Source of the DNA: Bacteroides sp.
Lineage (GTDB): Bacteria > Bacteroidota > Bacteroidia > Bacteroidales > Muribaculaceae
Reading direction: 5' to 3'
Length of the DNA stretch: 64,000 nucleotides
Assembly (NCBI GenBank): GCA_023666835.1
Contig: JAMPBJ010000003.1
Coordinates: forward strand, 83,613-147,612
In this document: in pieces, positions 50,783 to 59,893 of the stretch
How the letters are laid out: each line of letters opens with the position of its first letter
Position numbering within the stretch: the stretch's first letter is position 1
Made by a program: the position numbers and the translations under genes
The notes under the pieces: generated by a model
Told to the model about the DNA's origin: nothing
Database searches by the model: none
The model's input: only the letters and a program-made list of their open reading frames with translations

Positions 50783-51802
50783 ATGGAAACTAACAAAAGC
50801 GATATGCCTCAGGTGGCCGTGATAATCCTCAATTGGAACGGCCGAAAACTGATGGAGGAATTTCTACCCACGGTCGTGGAACACACTTCGGCTATAGGTC
50901 GTGTCATTGTGGCCGACAACGGGAGCACAGACGACTCCGTGGAGTGGCTTAAGACGCATTTTCCACAAGTGGAATTGCTTCAGTTTTCTGAGAACCATGG
51001 CTTTGCCGGAGGCTATAACCGTGCATTGGCGCACTATGCCGACCGATATGATTTTGCCGTGTTGCTGAACTCCGATGTGGCTGTGACCGATGATTGGCTC
51101 ACTCCACTTTTTGATTTCATCTCTTCGCAGCCCGACTGCTCGGCCTGTATGCCCAAGATTCGATCGTATCGCGATCCCGACTTCTTTGAATATGCCGGAG
51201 CTGCCGGAGGATTTATCGATCGCAATGGCTATCCCTATTGTCGCGGCAGGGTGTTTGGCAGTGTCGAGCGCGACGAGGGTCAATACGATGATGTGTGTCA
51301 GGTGTTTTGGGCTACAGGAGCTGCAATGATGGTAAGAATTGCAGACTATCTGGAGGTCGGAGGACTCGATGAACAGTTCTTTGCCCACATGGAGGAGATC
51401 GACCTTTGTTGGCGCATGCAGCTGATTGGCAAGAATCTGTATGTGGTGCCTCAATCTATTGTTTATCACTTGGGTGGAGGCAGTCTGGATGCAAGCAACC
51501 CTCGCAAGACCTACCTCAATTTTCGCAACAATCTGCTGATGCTGTATAAGAATCTGCCTGATGCAACACGCCGGTCGACTCTCTTTCGCCGCCGACTGCT
51601 CGACACGCTTGCGTGGGGCATGTATGTGGCTAAATTTGATTGGAAAAATGCCGGAGCAATTCTTCGGGCCCACAAAGATTTCAAGAAAATGCGTCGGCAA
51701 TACGATTCGTTCCCTAACGCCGATATTTTGAACACCAACCCTTCCCGACCCAATATCATTATGGATTATTATGTTCGAGGTCGAAAAAAGTTTACCCGTT
51801 GA
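50783..51802 (+). CDS. Family 2 glycosyltransferase (rhamnosyltransferase-like)
   Basis: 339 residues from the ATG at 50783. GT2 motifs are VAVIILNWNGRKLMEEFL, IVADNGSTDDSVEWL, LLNSDVAVTDDWLTPL (DxD-like) and the acceptor/catalytic region FWATGAAMMVRIADYLEVGG plus FFAHMEEIDLCWRMQ (ED-like). This ordering is typical of rhamnosyl- or other sugar transferases of surface polysaccharide assembly. It sits 4 nt after mtaB and 2 nt before the GH125 gene, forming a compact run. Confidence 0.87.
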   Translation: METNKSDMPQVAVIILNWNGRKLMEEFLPTVVEHTSAIGRVIVADNGSTDDSVEWLKTHFPQVELLQFSENHGFAGGYNRALAHYADRYDFAVLLNSDVAVTDDWLTPLFDFISSQPDCSACMPKIRSYRDPDFFEYAGAAGGFIDRNGYPYCRGRVFGSVERDEGQYDDVCQVFWATGAAMMVRIADYLEVGGLDEQFFAHMEEIDLCWRMQLIGKNLYVVPQSIVYHLGGGSLDASNPRKTYLNFRNNLLMLYKNLPDATRRSTLFRRRLLDTLAWGMYVAKFDWKNAGAILRAHKDFKKMRRQYDSFPNADILNTNPSRPNIIMDYYVRGRKKFTR

Positions 51803-51804
51803 TT

Positions 51805-53268
51805 ATGAAACCGCTATTTCTATCCTTGTTGCTCCTTGTCGGTTCACGACTTTTGGTATCGGCTGATGCCATGGGTGTATGTCCGGCTGATAACACATTA
51901 TCAAACGTGGCTGCGGTCGACTACAACCGGACCAAACGGCCGTTGTCGGCTGACCGTTTGTTTGTGTCGCCGGCAGTTGATCGCGAGATTCAGCGCGTCA
52001 AGTCATTGCTGACCAATCCGAAGCTTGCGTGGATGTTTGAAAACTGTTTCCCCAACACGCTCGATACCACGGTGCATTTCAGCGAATCCGATGATTCGGG
52101 CAAGCCTGACACATTTGTTGTCACCGGCGACATCGATGCCATGTGGCTACGCGACTCGGCGGCTCAGGTGTGGCCTTACTTGGCTCTGTGTGCCGACGAT
52201 CCGAGACTTAAAAAGATGATAGAAGGCGTAATCCGCCGCCAGTTTCGATCGATCGTTCTCGATCCTTATGCCAATGCTTTCAATTTCGGACCCACCGGCA
52301 GTCAATGGGCAACTGACAAAACTAATATGAGCCCTTGGGTGCATGAACGCAAATGGGAAATCGATTCGCTCTGCTATCCTATCCGGCTCGCATATGAGTA
52401 TTGGCGACGTACCGGCGACGATTCAATATTTGATGATCAGTGGCTAAAGGCAATAAACAACATTGTCGAAACGCTCGTCGAGCAGCAGCGAAAGGATGGT
52501 ACGACACCTTACACTTTTCTGCGTGTCACCGACCGCGCTTTCGATACGTTGAGCAATAACGGACTTGGTGCCCCGGTTAAACCGTGTGGACTTGTGGTCA
52601 GCAGTTTCCGTCCATCCGACGATGCCACTACGCTGCAATATTTAGTGCCTTCTAATTTCTTTGCAGTCAGCTCTCTGCGCAAGAGCGCCGAGATCCTGTC
52701 GACGGTCAATAAAGATATGGCTCTGGCCGGTCGTTGCAATGCTTTGGCCGACGAAATTGAAAGCGCATTAAACAAGTATGCCACCTACGAACACCCTGAA
52801 TTCGGCACCATATATGCTTTTGAGGTTGACGGATTCGGCAATCATCTGCTGATGGACGATGCCAATGTGCCGAGCCTTCTGGCCATGGCATATCTGGGCG
52901 ATGTCGATATCGATGATCCTGTTTACCAAAACACTCGCCGATTTGTCTGGAGCGAATCGAATCCATATTTCTTCAAGGGCGAAGCAGGCGAGGGGATAGG
53001 TGGCCCGCATGTGGGCTATGGTATGGCATGGCCCATGAGCATTATGATGCATGCTTTCACGTCGACCGACGATGAAGAGATAGCCCGCGACATCAATATG
53101 CTTTTGGCTACGGATGCCGACACCGGGTATATTCATGAGTCGTTTGACGTCAACAATCCTGCCAACTACACCCGTGACTGGTTTGCGTGGCAAAACACGC
53201 TCTTTGGAGAACTGATACTTAAACTGATAGCCGACGGCAAGCTCGATCTTCTCAACAATCTTCGCTAA
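51805..53268 (+). CDS. Glycoside hydrolase family 125, exo-alpha-1,6-mannosidase-like
   Basis: 487 residues from the ATG at 51805. Signal peptide MKPLFLSLLLLVGSRLLVSA. GH125 signatures are DIDAMWLRDSAAQVWPYL, ATDKTNMSPWVHERKWEID (catalytic Asp region) and ANVPSLLAMAYLG. Members release alpha-1,6-mannose from N-glycans in Bacteroides. It is usually part of a polysaccharide utilisation locus; here its only neighbours are a glycosyltransferase and MFS transporter, so its natural substrate is unclear. A strong terminator follows. Confidence 0.92.
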   Translation: MKPLFLSLLLLVGSRLLVSADAMGVCPADNTLSNVAAVDYNRTKRPLSADRLFVSPAVDREIQRVKSLLTNPKLAWMFENCFPNTLDTTVHFSESDDSGKPDTFVVTGDIDAMWLRDSAAQVWPYLALCADDPRLKKMIEGVIRRQFRSIVLDPYANAFNFGPTGSQWATDKTNMSPWVHERKWEIDSLCYPIRLAYEYWRRTGDDSIFDDQWLKAINNIVETLVEQQRKDGTTPYTFLRVTDRAFDTLSNNGLGAPVKPCGLVVSSFRPSDDATTLQYLVPSNFFAVSSLRKSAEILSTVNKDMALAGRCNALADEIESALNKYATYEHPEFGTIYAFEVDGFGNHLLMDDANVPSLLAMAYLGDVDIDDPVYQNTRRFVWSESNPYFFKGEAGEGIGGPHVGYGMAWPMSIMMHAFTSTDDEEIARDINMLLATDADTGYIHESFDVNNPANYTRDWFAWQNTLFGELILKLIADGKLDLLNNLR

Positions 53269-53280
53269 AATAGTATAATA

Positions 53281-53322
53281 TAAGATGGGCTGCGTCGATG
53301 CTTTGCGACGCAGCCCATCTTA
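53281..53322. terminator. Bidirectional terminator between GH125 and MFS genes
   Basis: A perfect 17-bp stem (53281-53297 with 53306-53322) around the loop ATGCTTTG, between convergent genes, with A- and T-rich edges. Confidence 0.88.
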
Positions 53323-53344
53323 GGTTTTATCAATTTTCGGTTGA

Positions 53345-54760
53345 TTATTCTTCAGCAGCTTCAGCTTCAGCAGCAAGCACATCGTTGGATGCTTTCTTGA
53401 CGTTGGGCTGCTCGAGACCGTAGTTGTATTTGTTGTTGAGCATCTTGAGCCAAATGCCAAAGAAAATGGCAAGTATGCCGAACGAAGCGAATATCAGCAT
53501 CGGCACTTTGTAGCCACCGGTGGCGTCAAGTGTCTCGCCGATCAACAGAGGTACGAGGCACAGACCAATGTTCTGAATCCAGAAAATCAGGCAGTAGGCC
53601 GAGCCGAGAATGTTGGCATCGATGATTTTTGGAACAGAAGGCCAAAGGGCTGCCGGCACAAGTGAGAAAGATACACCCAGCACCAGGATGAGAGTGAGTG
53701 CAAGCCAAACCTGCGGCACAGCCGGCAGAAGGAACGCAAAGCCGAGGTGGCAGCATGTCATGATCACGGCGCCGATGATGAGCATCGTGGCTCCTTTGCC
53801 GCGGTAGTCGAGGAATGCACCAAGAAACGGTGTTAGCACCATGGCCAGAATGGGGAACACACTGAATAGTCGCGATGCCGTTTCGGCGCTGACGTTTAGC
53901 GTCTCCTGCACATAGTTGGGAGCATAGCGCTGGAATGGGAAGATTCCGCTATAGTAGAGCACGCAAAGCATGGCCACCAGCCAGAACATCTTGCTTGAGA
54001 ATATCTTGCCCAGGTCTGAGATGTGGAACTCTTCTTCTGATTCACCGTCGACGCTCTTGACGCCCTGTGCAATGAGTTGATGGTCGTAGCGCGTATCCAT
54101 GAAGGAGAAGACGGTATAGCTGATCAGGCCTATAAGAAGCAGGGCGGTGCAGAAAGCAACGGGAGCGAGCACCGACTGGTCGAAATGGTTGCTGATCGAC
54201 GGCGATATCCACATTACGGCAAACACGCCCAGACGGGCTATTGACATCTCTACGCCCATGGCGAGCGACATTTCTTTGCCCTCAAACCATTTTGCGATGG
54301 CTTTCGACACGGTGGTGCCGGCCATTTCGCATCCGCATCCGAAGATCATAAAACCGAGCGACGCCATCTTGGCACTGCCCGGGAACGATGTCCACCAGCT
54401 GTTGAGCCACATGCATAATTGGGTGGTTTCGAACCAGTCGCTGATACCTATAAGTTTGATCGAAGCACCGATCACCATCAGACTTGCCGAAAGGATGCCG
54501 GTGAATCGGATTCCCATCTTGTCGAGGATGATGCCCGCAAATATCAGGAAGAACACGAATACGTTGAGGAAGTATTCCGAAGCGGCATACGTACCGAAGG
54601 TACCACTGTTCCAGTCGAGCTTTTCTTCGAGCAGCGACTTCAGTGGCGACATGACGTCGACAAACATGTAGGCGAAAAACATCATGGAGGCGATCAGGAT
54701 CAACGCCGTCCATCTTGCCCATGCCTTGTCGGCGAGAGTTTGTGTGATAGCTTGTTTCAT
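53345..54760 (-). CDS. Major facilitator superfamily transporter (MFSD1-like)
   Basis: 471 residues with about twelve membrane helices and a central cytoplasmic loop (about 225-240, charged: GVKSVDGESEEEFHISDLG). MFS motif A-like GIILDKMGIRFTG lies between helices 2 and 3. The N-terminal order and the motif pattern resemble Bacteroidota relatives of eukaryotic MFSD1, whose human homologue exports dipeptides from lysosomes; substrate is not known here. The short acidic tail (AAEAEAAEE) is unusual. Single gene with a divergent promoter from the AI-2E transporter. Confidence 0.85.
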   Translation of the reverse strand: MKQAITQTLADKAWARWTALILIASMMFFAYMFVDVMSPLKSLLEEKLDWNSGTFGTYAASEYFLNVFVFFLIFAGIILDKMGIRFTGILSASLMVIGASIKLIGISDWFETTQLCMWLNSWWTSFPGSAKMASLGFMIFGCGCEMAGTTVSKAIAKWFEGKEMSLAMGVEMSIARLGVFAVMWISPSISNHFDQSVLAPVAFCTALLLIGLISYTVFSFMDTRYDHQLIAQGVKSVDGESEEEFHISDLGKIFSSKMFWLVAMLCVLYYSGIFPFQRYAPNYVQETLNVSAETASRLFSVFPILAMVLTPFLGAFLDYRGKGATMLIIGAVIMTCCHLGFAFLLPAVPQVWLALTLILVLGVSFSLVPAALWPSVPKIIDANILGSAYCLIFWIQNIGLCLVPLLIGETLDATGGYKVPMLIFASFGILAIFFGIWLKMLNNKYNYGLEQPNVKKASNDVLAAEAEAAEE

Positions 54761-54800
54761 TATTGATATGTTTTGTGATATGATTGTTGCGTTTGGTTGG

Positions 54801-54808
54801 CAAAATTA
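54801..54808 (-). promoter_or_regulatory. -7 box TAATTTTG for the MFS gene
   Basis: Minus-strand TAATTTTG 41 nt upstream of the MFS start. Confidence 0.5.
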
Positions 54809-54874
54809 CTACAAATTATGGAAAATACGAGTATTTTTATTAATTTCGTGTCAAATTTCATCACATTTTAAATT

Positions 54875-56017
54875 ATGTCGGAAACGAAATCCAATACATT
54901 TGATAGAGTTGTCAGACTCATAGTCATAATGGTGTGCATCATAGCCGCCATCCTCCTGATCAACAAACTGACCGATGTGCTTCTGCCATTTTTCGTGGCA
55001 TGTCTGGCGGCCTACATGCTGGAGCCCTTTGTCCAGCGCAACCGCAAGATGCTTCGTCTGAAGGGTCGAGTGGTAGCCGTGTTGGTCACTTTGTTTGAGG
55101 GCATTTTCCTTCTTGGCGTGCTGATCTATTTTGTTGCTCCGATCATTATGGAGGAAATGCATCAGATGGCCGTAGTCATCAACCGCTATATTTCCACCGA
55201 ACTCAGAGGCGGGATGATCCCGGCTGAAGTACACCGGTTTCTGCGCCAATCTTTCGACCTGGAAAGCCTGTCGCGCTCGTTGACCAAACAGGAATGGGCC
55301 ACGATAGCCGAAAACGTCCTGTCCACGTCGTGGAATCTGATCTCGGGCAGTTTGTCTTTGTTGCTGAGCATTTTCAACTGGTTCATCGTCCTGCTCTATC
55401 TTGTGTTTATCATGATAGACTACGATCGTCTTAACCGGAGTTTCAAGGCCATGGTACCCCCATCGTGGCGGCGTCCGGTCTACACTATAGCCAACGATGT
55501 CAAAGCCAGCATGAACCACTACTTCCGTGGACAGGCCACGATTGCTTTCATCGTCGGCATACTGTTTGCCATCGGTTTCAGTATCATCGGCATGCCCATG
55601 GCCATTATATTCGGACTCTTCATCGGTGTGCTTAACCTCGTGCCCTATCTTCAGTTGGTATCGCTCGTGCCTGCCGTGGCACTATGCGTCATCTACAGCG
55701 CCGGGGGCGACGGCGATTTCTGGAGCATATTCTGCAAGTGCATAGCCGTCTATTGCATCGTCCAACTGATCCAGGATCTGTATCTGACGCCAAAAATCAT
55801 GGGCAAAGCCATGGGACTCAACCCTGCCATCATCCTTCTCTCACTGTCGATATGGGGTACACTGCTTGGCTTCGTCGGTCTCATCATAGCACTGCCGTTG
55901 ACCACTCTTCTACTGTCGTACTACGAGCACATCATCACCGGGAAGCACCGTCGCTGGCGCCGGAAGGAGGCAAAAGCCATAGAAGAAGTGGTGAAAGACC
56001 CGATAGATCCTGACTAA
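54875..56017 (+). CDS. AI-2E (PerM/YdiK)-family membrane transporter
   Basis: 380 residues with seven or so membrane helices. Family signature segments are FFVACLAAYMLEPFVQR near the N-terminus, VGILFAIGFSIIGMPMAI, FIGVLNLVPYLQ and the C-terminal LNPAIILLSLSIWGTLLG. Members export small molecules or ions; relatives include TqsA (AI-2) and sodium/proton exchangers. The last 4 nt overlap the 3' end of convergent mltG. Confidence 0.88.
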   Translation: MSETKSNTFDRVVRLIVIMVCIIAAILLINKLTDVLLPFFVACLAAYMLEPFVQRNRKMLRLKGRVVAVLVTLFEGIFLLGVLIYFVAPIIMEEMHQMAVVINRYISTELRGGMIPAEVHRFLRQSFDLESLSRSLTKQEWATIAENVLSTSWNLISGSLSLLLSIFNWFIVLLYLVFIMIDYDRLNRSFKAMVPPSWRRPVYTIANDVKASMNHYFRGQATIAFIVGILFAIGFSIIGMPMAIIFGLFIGVLNLVPYLQLVSLVPAVALCVIYSAGGDGDFWSIFCKCIAVYCIVQLIQDLYLTPKIMGKAMGLNPAIILLSLSIWGTLLGFVGLIIALPLTTLLLSYYEHIITGKHRRWRRKEAKAIEEVVKDPIDPD

Positions 56018-57066
56018 TTGATATTCCGACTATCTAGAGCCCGCTGATATTTGCGGGCGTTCTCCAAGTGAGTGGTATAGTCCACGGCAAAATTATGTCG
56101 ACCTGAAAAGTCCTCTTTTGCACACATATATATATATGAGTGCTCCGGCGCGTCAAGCACCGCATCTATCGTTCGCTTGTCGACAAACCGAATCGGACCC
56201 GGAGGCAGACCCACGTATTTGTAAGTGTTGTAAGGCGAATCAACCGAGGTGTGGCCCTGTCGAATACGTCGGAGCGAAAAGTCGCCCAACGCATATTTCA
56301 CCGTAGGGTCGGCCTGTAGTTTCATCCCTGACTTCAATCGGTTGATATACAATCGACCAATCTTTCCATACTCGTCGGTCTTCGACGACTCCTCCTCCAC
56401 GATCGATGCTATCGTCACCACCTGCACAGGCGTTAGTCCCAGCTTCTCAGCTTTCGATCGCCGGCTGTCGGTCCAGAACTCCCGGCCATACTTCATCAGT
56501 TTTTGCAACAGCTCGCGTGGCGATGATGTCCAATACACCTCATAAGTGTCCGGAAAAACCATTGCCGGAAATGTTGCCATGCTCACTCCACTGTCGGCCG
56601 ACAACGAACCGATCTCCTTCAGCAGATCATCCGACGTGCATTCCAATTTCCCGCTTATCGCATCAGCAAAATCCTTGATGGTGCGGCTGTTGGTCCACGT
56701 CACTCTGACGGGCGATTGAATGCCCTTGGCCATTCGTCGGGCGAAATTGAAATAGCTGTCGCCATGCGAAAGCTTGTAGGCACCGTGCGACCTCGCTGCA
56801 TCGCCACCCACCAGCAACCAAAGAGCATACACCCTCGCGCCGTCAGAGACACCCAACGTTGAAGTCAATTTATTCTTGATATCATTGCGGCTGTCACCGG
56901 CTTCGACATATATCCATTTCGAATCGCCACTGTTGCGTGGCAAAACACAGAATGCACCCAGGCACAAACCGACAGCGAATACTGCAATCAGTATCCACAA
57001 AATAAATCGGCTCTTCTTTTTGGCAGATTGCGATTTAGGCTCTTTTTCGGAGGATTTGGCAGACAT
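56014..57066 (-). CDS. mltG: Endolytic transglycosylase MltG
   Basis: 350 residues. A Lys/Ser-rich cytoplasmic start, one membrane helix (about 20-45, FILWILIAVFAVGLCLGAFC), a LysM-like domain (GDSRNDIKNKL) and the catalytic YceG domain with VQVVTIASIVEEESSKTDE (catalytic Glu), LKSGMKLQADPTVKYALG and SPYNTYKYVGLPPGPI. MltG cleaves nascent glycan strands and sets their length. It ends in a 4-nt overlap with the AI-2E transporter gene. Expressed from a -7 box at 57088-57095. Confidence 0.95.
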   Translation of the reverse strand: MSAKSSEKEPKSQSAKKKSRFILWILIAVFAVGLCLGAFCVLPRNSGDSKWIYVEAGDSRNDIKNKLTSTLGVSDGARVYALWLLVGGDAARSHGAYKLSHGDSYFNFARRMAKGIQSPVRVTWTNSRTIKDFADAISGKLECTSDDLLKEIGSLSADSGVSMATFPAMVFPDTYEVYWTSSPRELLQKLMKYGREFWTDSRRSKAEKLGLTPVQVVTIASIVEEESSKTDEYGKIGRLYINRLKSGMKLQADPTVKYALGDFSLRRIRQGHTSVDSPYNTYKYVGLPPGPIRFVDKRTIDAVLDAPEHSYIYMCAKEDFSGRHNFAVDYTTHLENARKYQRALDSRNIN

Positions 57067-57087
57067 TTTCTATTCGTTTACGCGATA

Positions 57088-57095
57088 CAAAAATA
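57088..57095 (-). promoter_or_regulatory. -7 box TATTTTTG for mltG
   Basis: Minus-strand TATTTTTG 22 nt upstream of mltG. Confidence 0.5.
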
Positions 57096-57124
57096 GATAA
57101 AAATATGAGATAACGCCGAAAAAA

Positions 57125-57156
57125 TTTGTCGGAATAAAAAAATAACATTAAATTTG
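57125..57156 (+). promoter_or_regulatory. tRNA-Ser promoter (-33 TTTG / -7 TAAATTTG)
   Basis: TTTG at 57125-57128 and TAAATTTG at 57149-57156, spacing 20 nt; the tRNA begins 64 nt downstream. Confidence 0.65.
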
Positions 57157-57219
57157 CAACGCAAAAAGCAGATGAGAGCATCTCTTTGTAAATAATAAAA
57201 CAGATACCTCAATCGATAA

Positions 57220-57308
57220 GGAGAGGTGGGTGAGTGGCTGAAACCACCGGTTTGCTAAACCGACGACGGGAGCAATCCTGTCCACGAGTTCGAATCTCGT
57301 CCTCTCCG
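57220..57308 (+). tRNA. tRNA-Ser (anticodon GCT), integration target
   Basis: 89-nt class II tRNA: acceptor GGAGAGG/CCTCTCC, anticodon loop TTGCTAA (GCT), long variable arm, T-arm GAGTTCGAATCTC. CCA is not encoded. The integrase gene begins 319 nt downstream in the same orientation, so its 3' end (about 57287-57308) is the probable attB/attL of the integrative element. Second copy of this end is expected outside the window. Confidence 0.92.
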
Positions 57309-57311
57309 CTT

Positions 57312-57347
57312 AGAGCTATTCAGAGCACATCTGAATAGCTCTTTTTT
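57312..57347 (+). terminator. Intrinsic terminator after tRNA-Ser
   Basis: AGAGCTATTCAGA (57312-57324) pairs perfectly with TCTGAATAGCTCT (57330-57342) around GCACA, followed by a T-run. It lies between the att site and the integrase. Confidence 0.85.
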
Positions 57348-57476
57348 CACGCCCAACTTTTTTTCAAGGCGCTAAATATCTAATCAACAACTTATTATAA
57401 CTCTCAAAGATTTGAAAACGGCTTCCCCTCGGCTCGCTTTCAGATACCTCTTTCAGTCCGAAAACAAGCCCGTGGT

Positions 57477-57526
57477 GGTGACACTTTGGTGACACATTAA
57501 GGATTTTTAATTTTCAGTGTCACCAA
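57477..57526. repeat. GGTGACAC direct and inverted repeats upstream of the integrase
   Basis: GGTGACAC occurs at 57477-57484 and 57488-57495 (11 nt apart, about one helical turn). The second copy extends as TTGGTGACAC (57486-57495) with an inverted partner GTGTCACCAA (57517-57526). A further GTCACC lies near 57584. Likely binding sites for integrase arm domain, excisionase or a repressor. Confidence 0.55.
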
Positions 57527-57627
57527 GATTGGCTTACAGACGTGATACAGACGGGGTTACAAAGATTTTTCTTGCCGAACTTTGTCACCGAAATCCAACG
57601 GAAGTATCACTAACAAATCTTTGAGAT

Positions 57628-58839
57628 ATGAACAAAAAATTTCGTGTCAGCTTCTACCTCAGAAGCAAAATCAACAAGGATGGTAAGTCATCCGTGCTCA
57701 CCCGACTCTATCTGAACAGTGAGCGAGTAATCATTGGCTCGGCCGGCTTCAACGTCGATGCCAAACTTTGGGACGCCAACCTCGGACGCATGAAAGGTCG
57801 CTCCGCCGAGGCCAACAAGGTCAACGAAGGACTCAATCGCATCGAGCTTGACCTCATGCACCTGTTCCGTCGCTACGAGTTCAGCGACGCCCTTTCGCTC
57901 GACCTTATCAAGGCCGAATACCTCGGAGTCAACAACACCAACGACTCCTTCATCGCCTTCTTCGACAATTTCCTCAAACAGGTCAAGGAGGAAGTCGGCA
58001 TCACTCGCGCCACTGCTTCGTATCAGAAGTTCAGCGTCCTGAAGAAACACTTCACCGCTTATATATATGAGGAATATAAGCGCCGCGACCTTCTGATGGG
58101 CGAGCTGAGCTACAAAATCATCAGTGGCTTCGAGCACTATCTGCTGACCACCGGCAAGTGTCAGCACAACACCGTCATGCGCATGATGGGCAATCTGAAG
58201 ACCATCACCATCCGCGCCTTCAAGAGTGGTCTGCTCAAACAAGACCCCTACGCCAACTACAAGATTCAGTTCAACAAGACAGACCGAGGCTTTCTGTCGG
58301 AGGCCGAGATACAGACGATGATGTCTAAGGAATTTGCCATTCCCCGCCTCGAAGTGGTGCGCGACATCTTCATCTTCTCATGCTTCACCGGACTGGCCTA
58401 CATCGATGTTGCCCAGCTCATGCCGGAAAACATCGTCGAGGTCAACGGTCGCAAATGGATAATGACCAAGCGTCAGAAAACCAATGTGCCGTCCAACGTG
58501 CTGCTCCTTGACGTTGCCGAGGCAATCCTCAAGAAGTACAAAGGCCAGGACCCCAAAGGCCGTTTGCTGCCCATCTTCTCCAACCAGAAGATGAACAGTT
58601 ATCTGAAAGAGATAGCCGACCTTTGCGGCATAACCAAAAAGCTGACCTTCCACCTTGCCCGACACACCTTTGCCACCCTCGCCATCAGCAAGGGTGTGCC
58701 CATCGAATCAGTGTCGCGTATGCTCGGCCACACCAAGATAGCCACGACTCAAATCTACGCCAAAATCCTCAATACCAAGATCGAGGCAGATATGCTCAAC
58801 TTCGCCAACAATCTGCACTTCAATACAGATGCCATCTAA
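57628..58839 (+). CDS. Tyrosine recombinase (integrase) of an integrative element
   Basis: 403 residues. N-terminal ARM-type binding domain (KKFRVSFYLRSKINKDGKSS, then VIIGSAGFNVDAKLWD), a SAM-like core domain (about 110-200) and the catalytic domain with R in IFIFSCFTGLAYIDVAQL, HLARHTFATLAISKG (H-x-x-R) and the nucleophile in TTQIYAKI. This is the layout of Bacteroidota integrases of conjugative transposons and genomic islands. Position next to tRNA-Ser shows the target. It reads away from the tRNA into the element. Confidence 0.93.
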   Translation: MNKKFRVSFYLRSKINKDGKSSVLTRLYLNSERVIIGSAGFNVDAKLWDANLGRMKGRSAEANKVNEGLNRIELDLMHLFRRYEFSDALSLDLIKAEYLGVNNTNDSFIAFFDNFLKQVKEEVGITRATASYQKFSVLKKHFTAYIYEEYKRRDLLMGELSYKIISGFEHYLLTTGKCQHNTVMRMMGNLKTITIRAFKSGLLKQDPYANYKIQFNKTDRGFLSEAEIQTMMSKEFAIPRLEVVRDIFIFSCFTGLAYIDVAQLMPENIVEVNGRKWIMTKRQKTNVPSNVLLLDVAEAILKKYKGQDPKGRLLPIFSNQKMNSYLKEIADLCGITKKLTFHLARHTFATLAISKGVPIESVSRMLGHTKIATTQIYAKILNTKIEADMLNFANNLHFNTDAI

Positions 58840-58848
58840 TCGGAAACC

Positions 58849-58880
58849 GCACCCCTCTGAATTTTTTCGGAGGGGTGTGC
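58849..58880. terminator. Hairpin after the integrase
   Basis: CACCCCTC (58850-58857) pairs with GAGGGGTG (58870-58877). No T-run follows, so termination strength is uncertain. Confidence 0.5.
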
Positions 58881-58953
58881 TGTATCCGGATGTTTCAACA
58901 GTTTGGCGCCCAAACTTGTTATTAAAAAACGCAATTATAAATACATACTTACT

Positions 58954-59055
58954 ATGACCCACTACACGAACAATGCAGGTCAAGAGGGCTTTAAGCCTTA
59001 TTCGCAGACCTTTGAGTATGCTCCCGGCGAGTCTCTCTTTTTGGGTAACCGCTGA
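58954..59055 (+). CDS. 33-residue ORF upstream of the unknown element gene
   Basis: MTHYTNNAGQEGFKPYSQ and a following segment (TFEYAPGESLFLGNR) run in a +1-offset frame to the start of the next ORF. It could be the true N-terminus of the following protein if a frameshift is present, or a small upstream gene. No family recognised. Confidence 0.35.
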   Translation: MTHYTNNAGQEGFKPYSQTFEYAPGESLFLGNR

Positions 59056-59794
59056 GCCTATTACCATCAAACAACTCGACACAGCTCAAACACTTCTCGT
59101 CAAACTTTATCACGACTTCATCGACCTGTATGTGAACCAGGGAGTGTCCTATCGCAACTTCTGCCGCAGAGCGCTACGTAATCGTTGCTCCGTGGCTATC
59201 AACTATAAAATCGTTACTCAATCCGTCAACAAGGTTGTCGAGGCTTACAGCCGAGTGTACGATGTTTTGACAGAACATCGACGATATGTGATTGAGGCAT
59301 TTACCCGAAAGAGCGGCTTCGATTTCGAGGCCGCTCTTTTGCTACTTGAACGTTGTGAAAGCCGCAGTCGCTCCAAGGATAAGCCGAAACCGCCGTCTTA
59401 TCCCGACAGCGCCGAATATGAAGCATTGGCAAATTGTGCCAACGGCTTCGACGTGTTCTCAACTCCAATATCCGGCCAAGATCTTATCGACTTCCGCGAT
59501 GGCTCACTCGACAAGCCATTGTCATTTGGCAATGTCTCGAAAGCGGTATTCTTCATGGCACTGTTGGAGAAACTGCATTATCTCGCACGCGATTGGAAAA
59601 GCAGAGCCGTTACCAACGGAATGTTCATTAATGCCAAAACCGGTGTAGCACCGAGCCTGTCTTACCTCTGGACTTTAACCTCGAAAAATGATGCCGGGCT
59701 ATACCTTTCCGACACAACGTCTGAAAAGTATGATGTAAAGAAATCGTTCTATACATCTATCACTCGCGCCGTCAGGAATGCCGTCAGAACGTAA
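58973..59794 (+). CDS. Element protein of unknown function
   Basis: Up to 273 residues with the start uncertain (ATG at 58973 or 59018). After an Arg-rich beginning, a helical stretch (PITIKQLDTAQTLLVKLYHD) is followed by CRRALRNRC and a long helix-rich body ending in KSFYTSITRAVRNAV. Not a recognised family. It lies between integrase and helix-turn-helix genes, with a hairpin terminator behind it, so it is its own transcription unit. The region may be affected by a frameshift near 59053, where a 33-residue ORF in the other frame ends. Confidence 0.6.
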   Translation: MQVKRALSLIRRPLSMLPASLSFWVTAEPITIKQLDTAQTLLVKLYHDFIDLYVNQGVSYRNFCRRALRNRCSVAINYKIVTQSVNKVVEAYSRVYDVLTEHRRYVIEAFTRKSGFDFEAALLLLERCESRSRSKDKPKPPSYPDSAEYEALANCANGFDVFSTPISGQDLIDFRDGSLDKPLSFGNVSKAVFFMALLEKLHYLARDWKSRAVTNGMFINAKTGVAPSLSYLWTLTSKNDAGLYLSDTTSEKYDVKKSFYTSITRAVRNAVRT

Positions 59795-59810
59795 TAAAAG
59801 TTAAAAAAAG

Positions 59811-59848
59811 GATAAGGTTTGTCCGACTTGACGAAACCTTATCTTTTT
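59811..59848 (+). terminator. Terminator after the unknown element gene
   Basis: GATAAGGTTT (59811-59820) pairs with AAACCTTATC (59834-59843), followed by TTTT. Confidence 0.75.
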
Positions 59849-59865
59849 CGGTTTTCGTTCAGCCA

Positions 59866-59873
59866 TACCTTTG
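59866..59873 (+). promoter_or_regulatory. -7 box TACCTTTG for the helix-turn-helix gene
   Basis: Plus-strand TACCTTTG 20 nt upstream of the ATG at 59894. Confidence 0.6.
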
Positions 59874-59893
59874 CGCCATAATCGCAAAACAAT

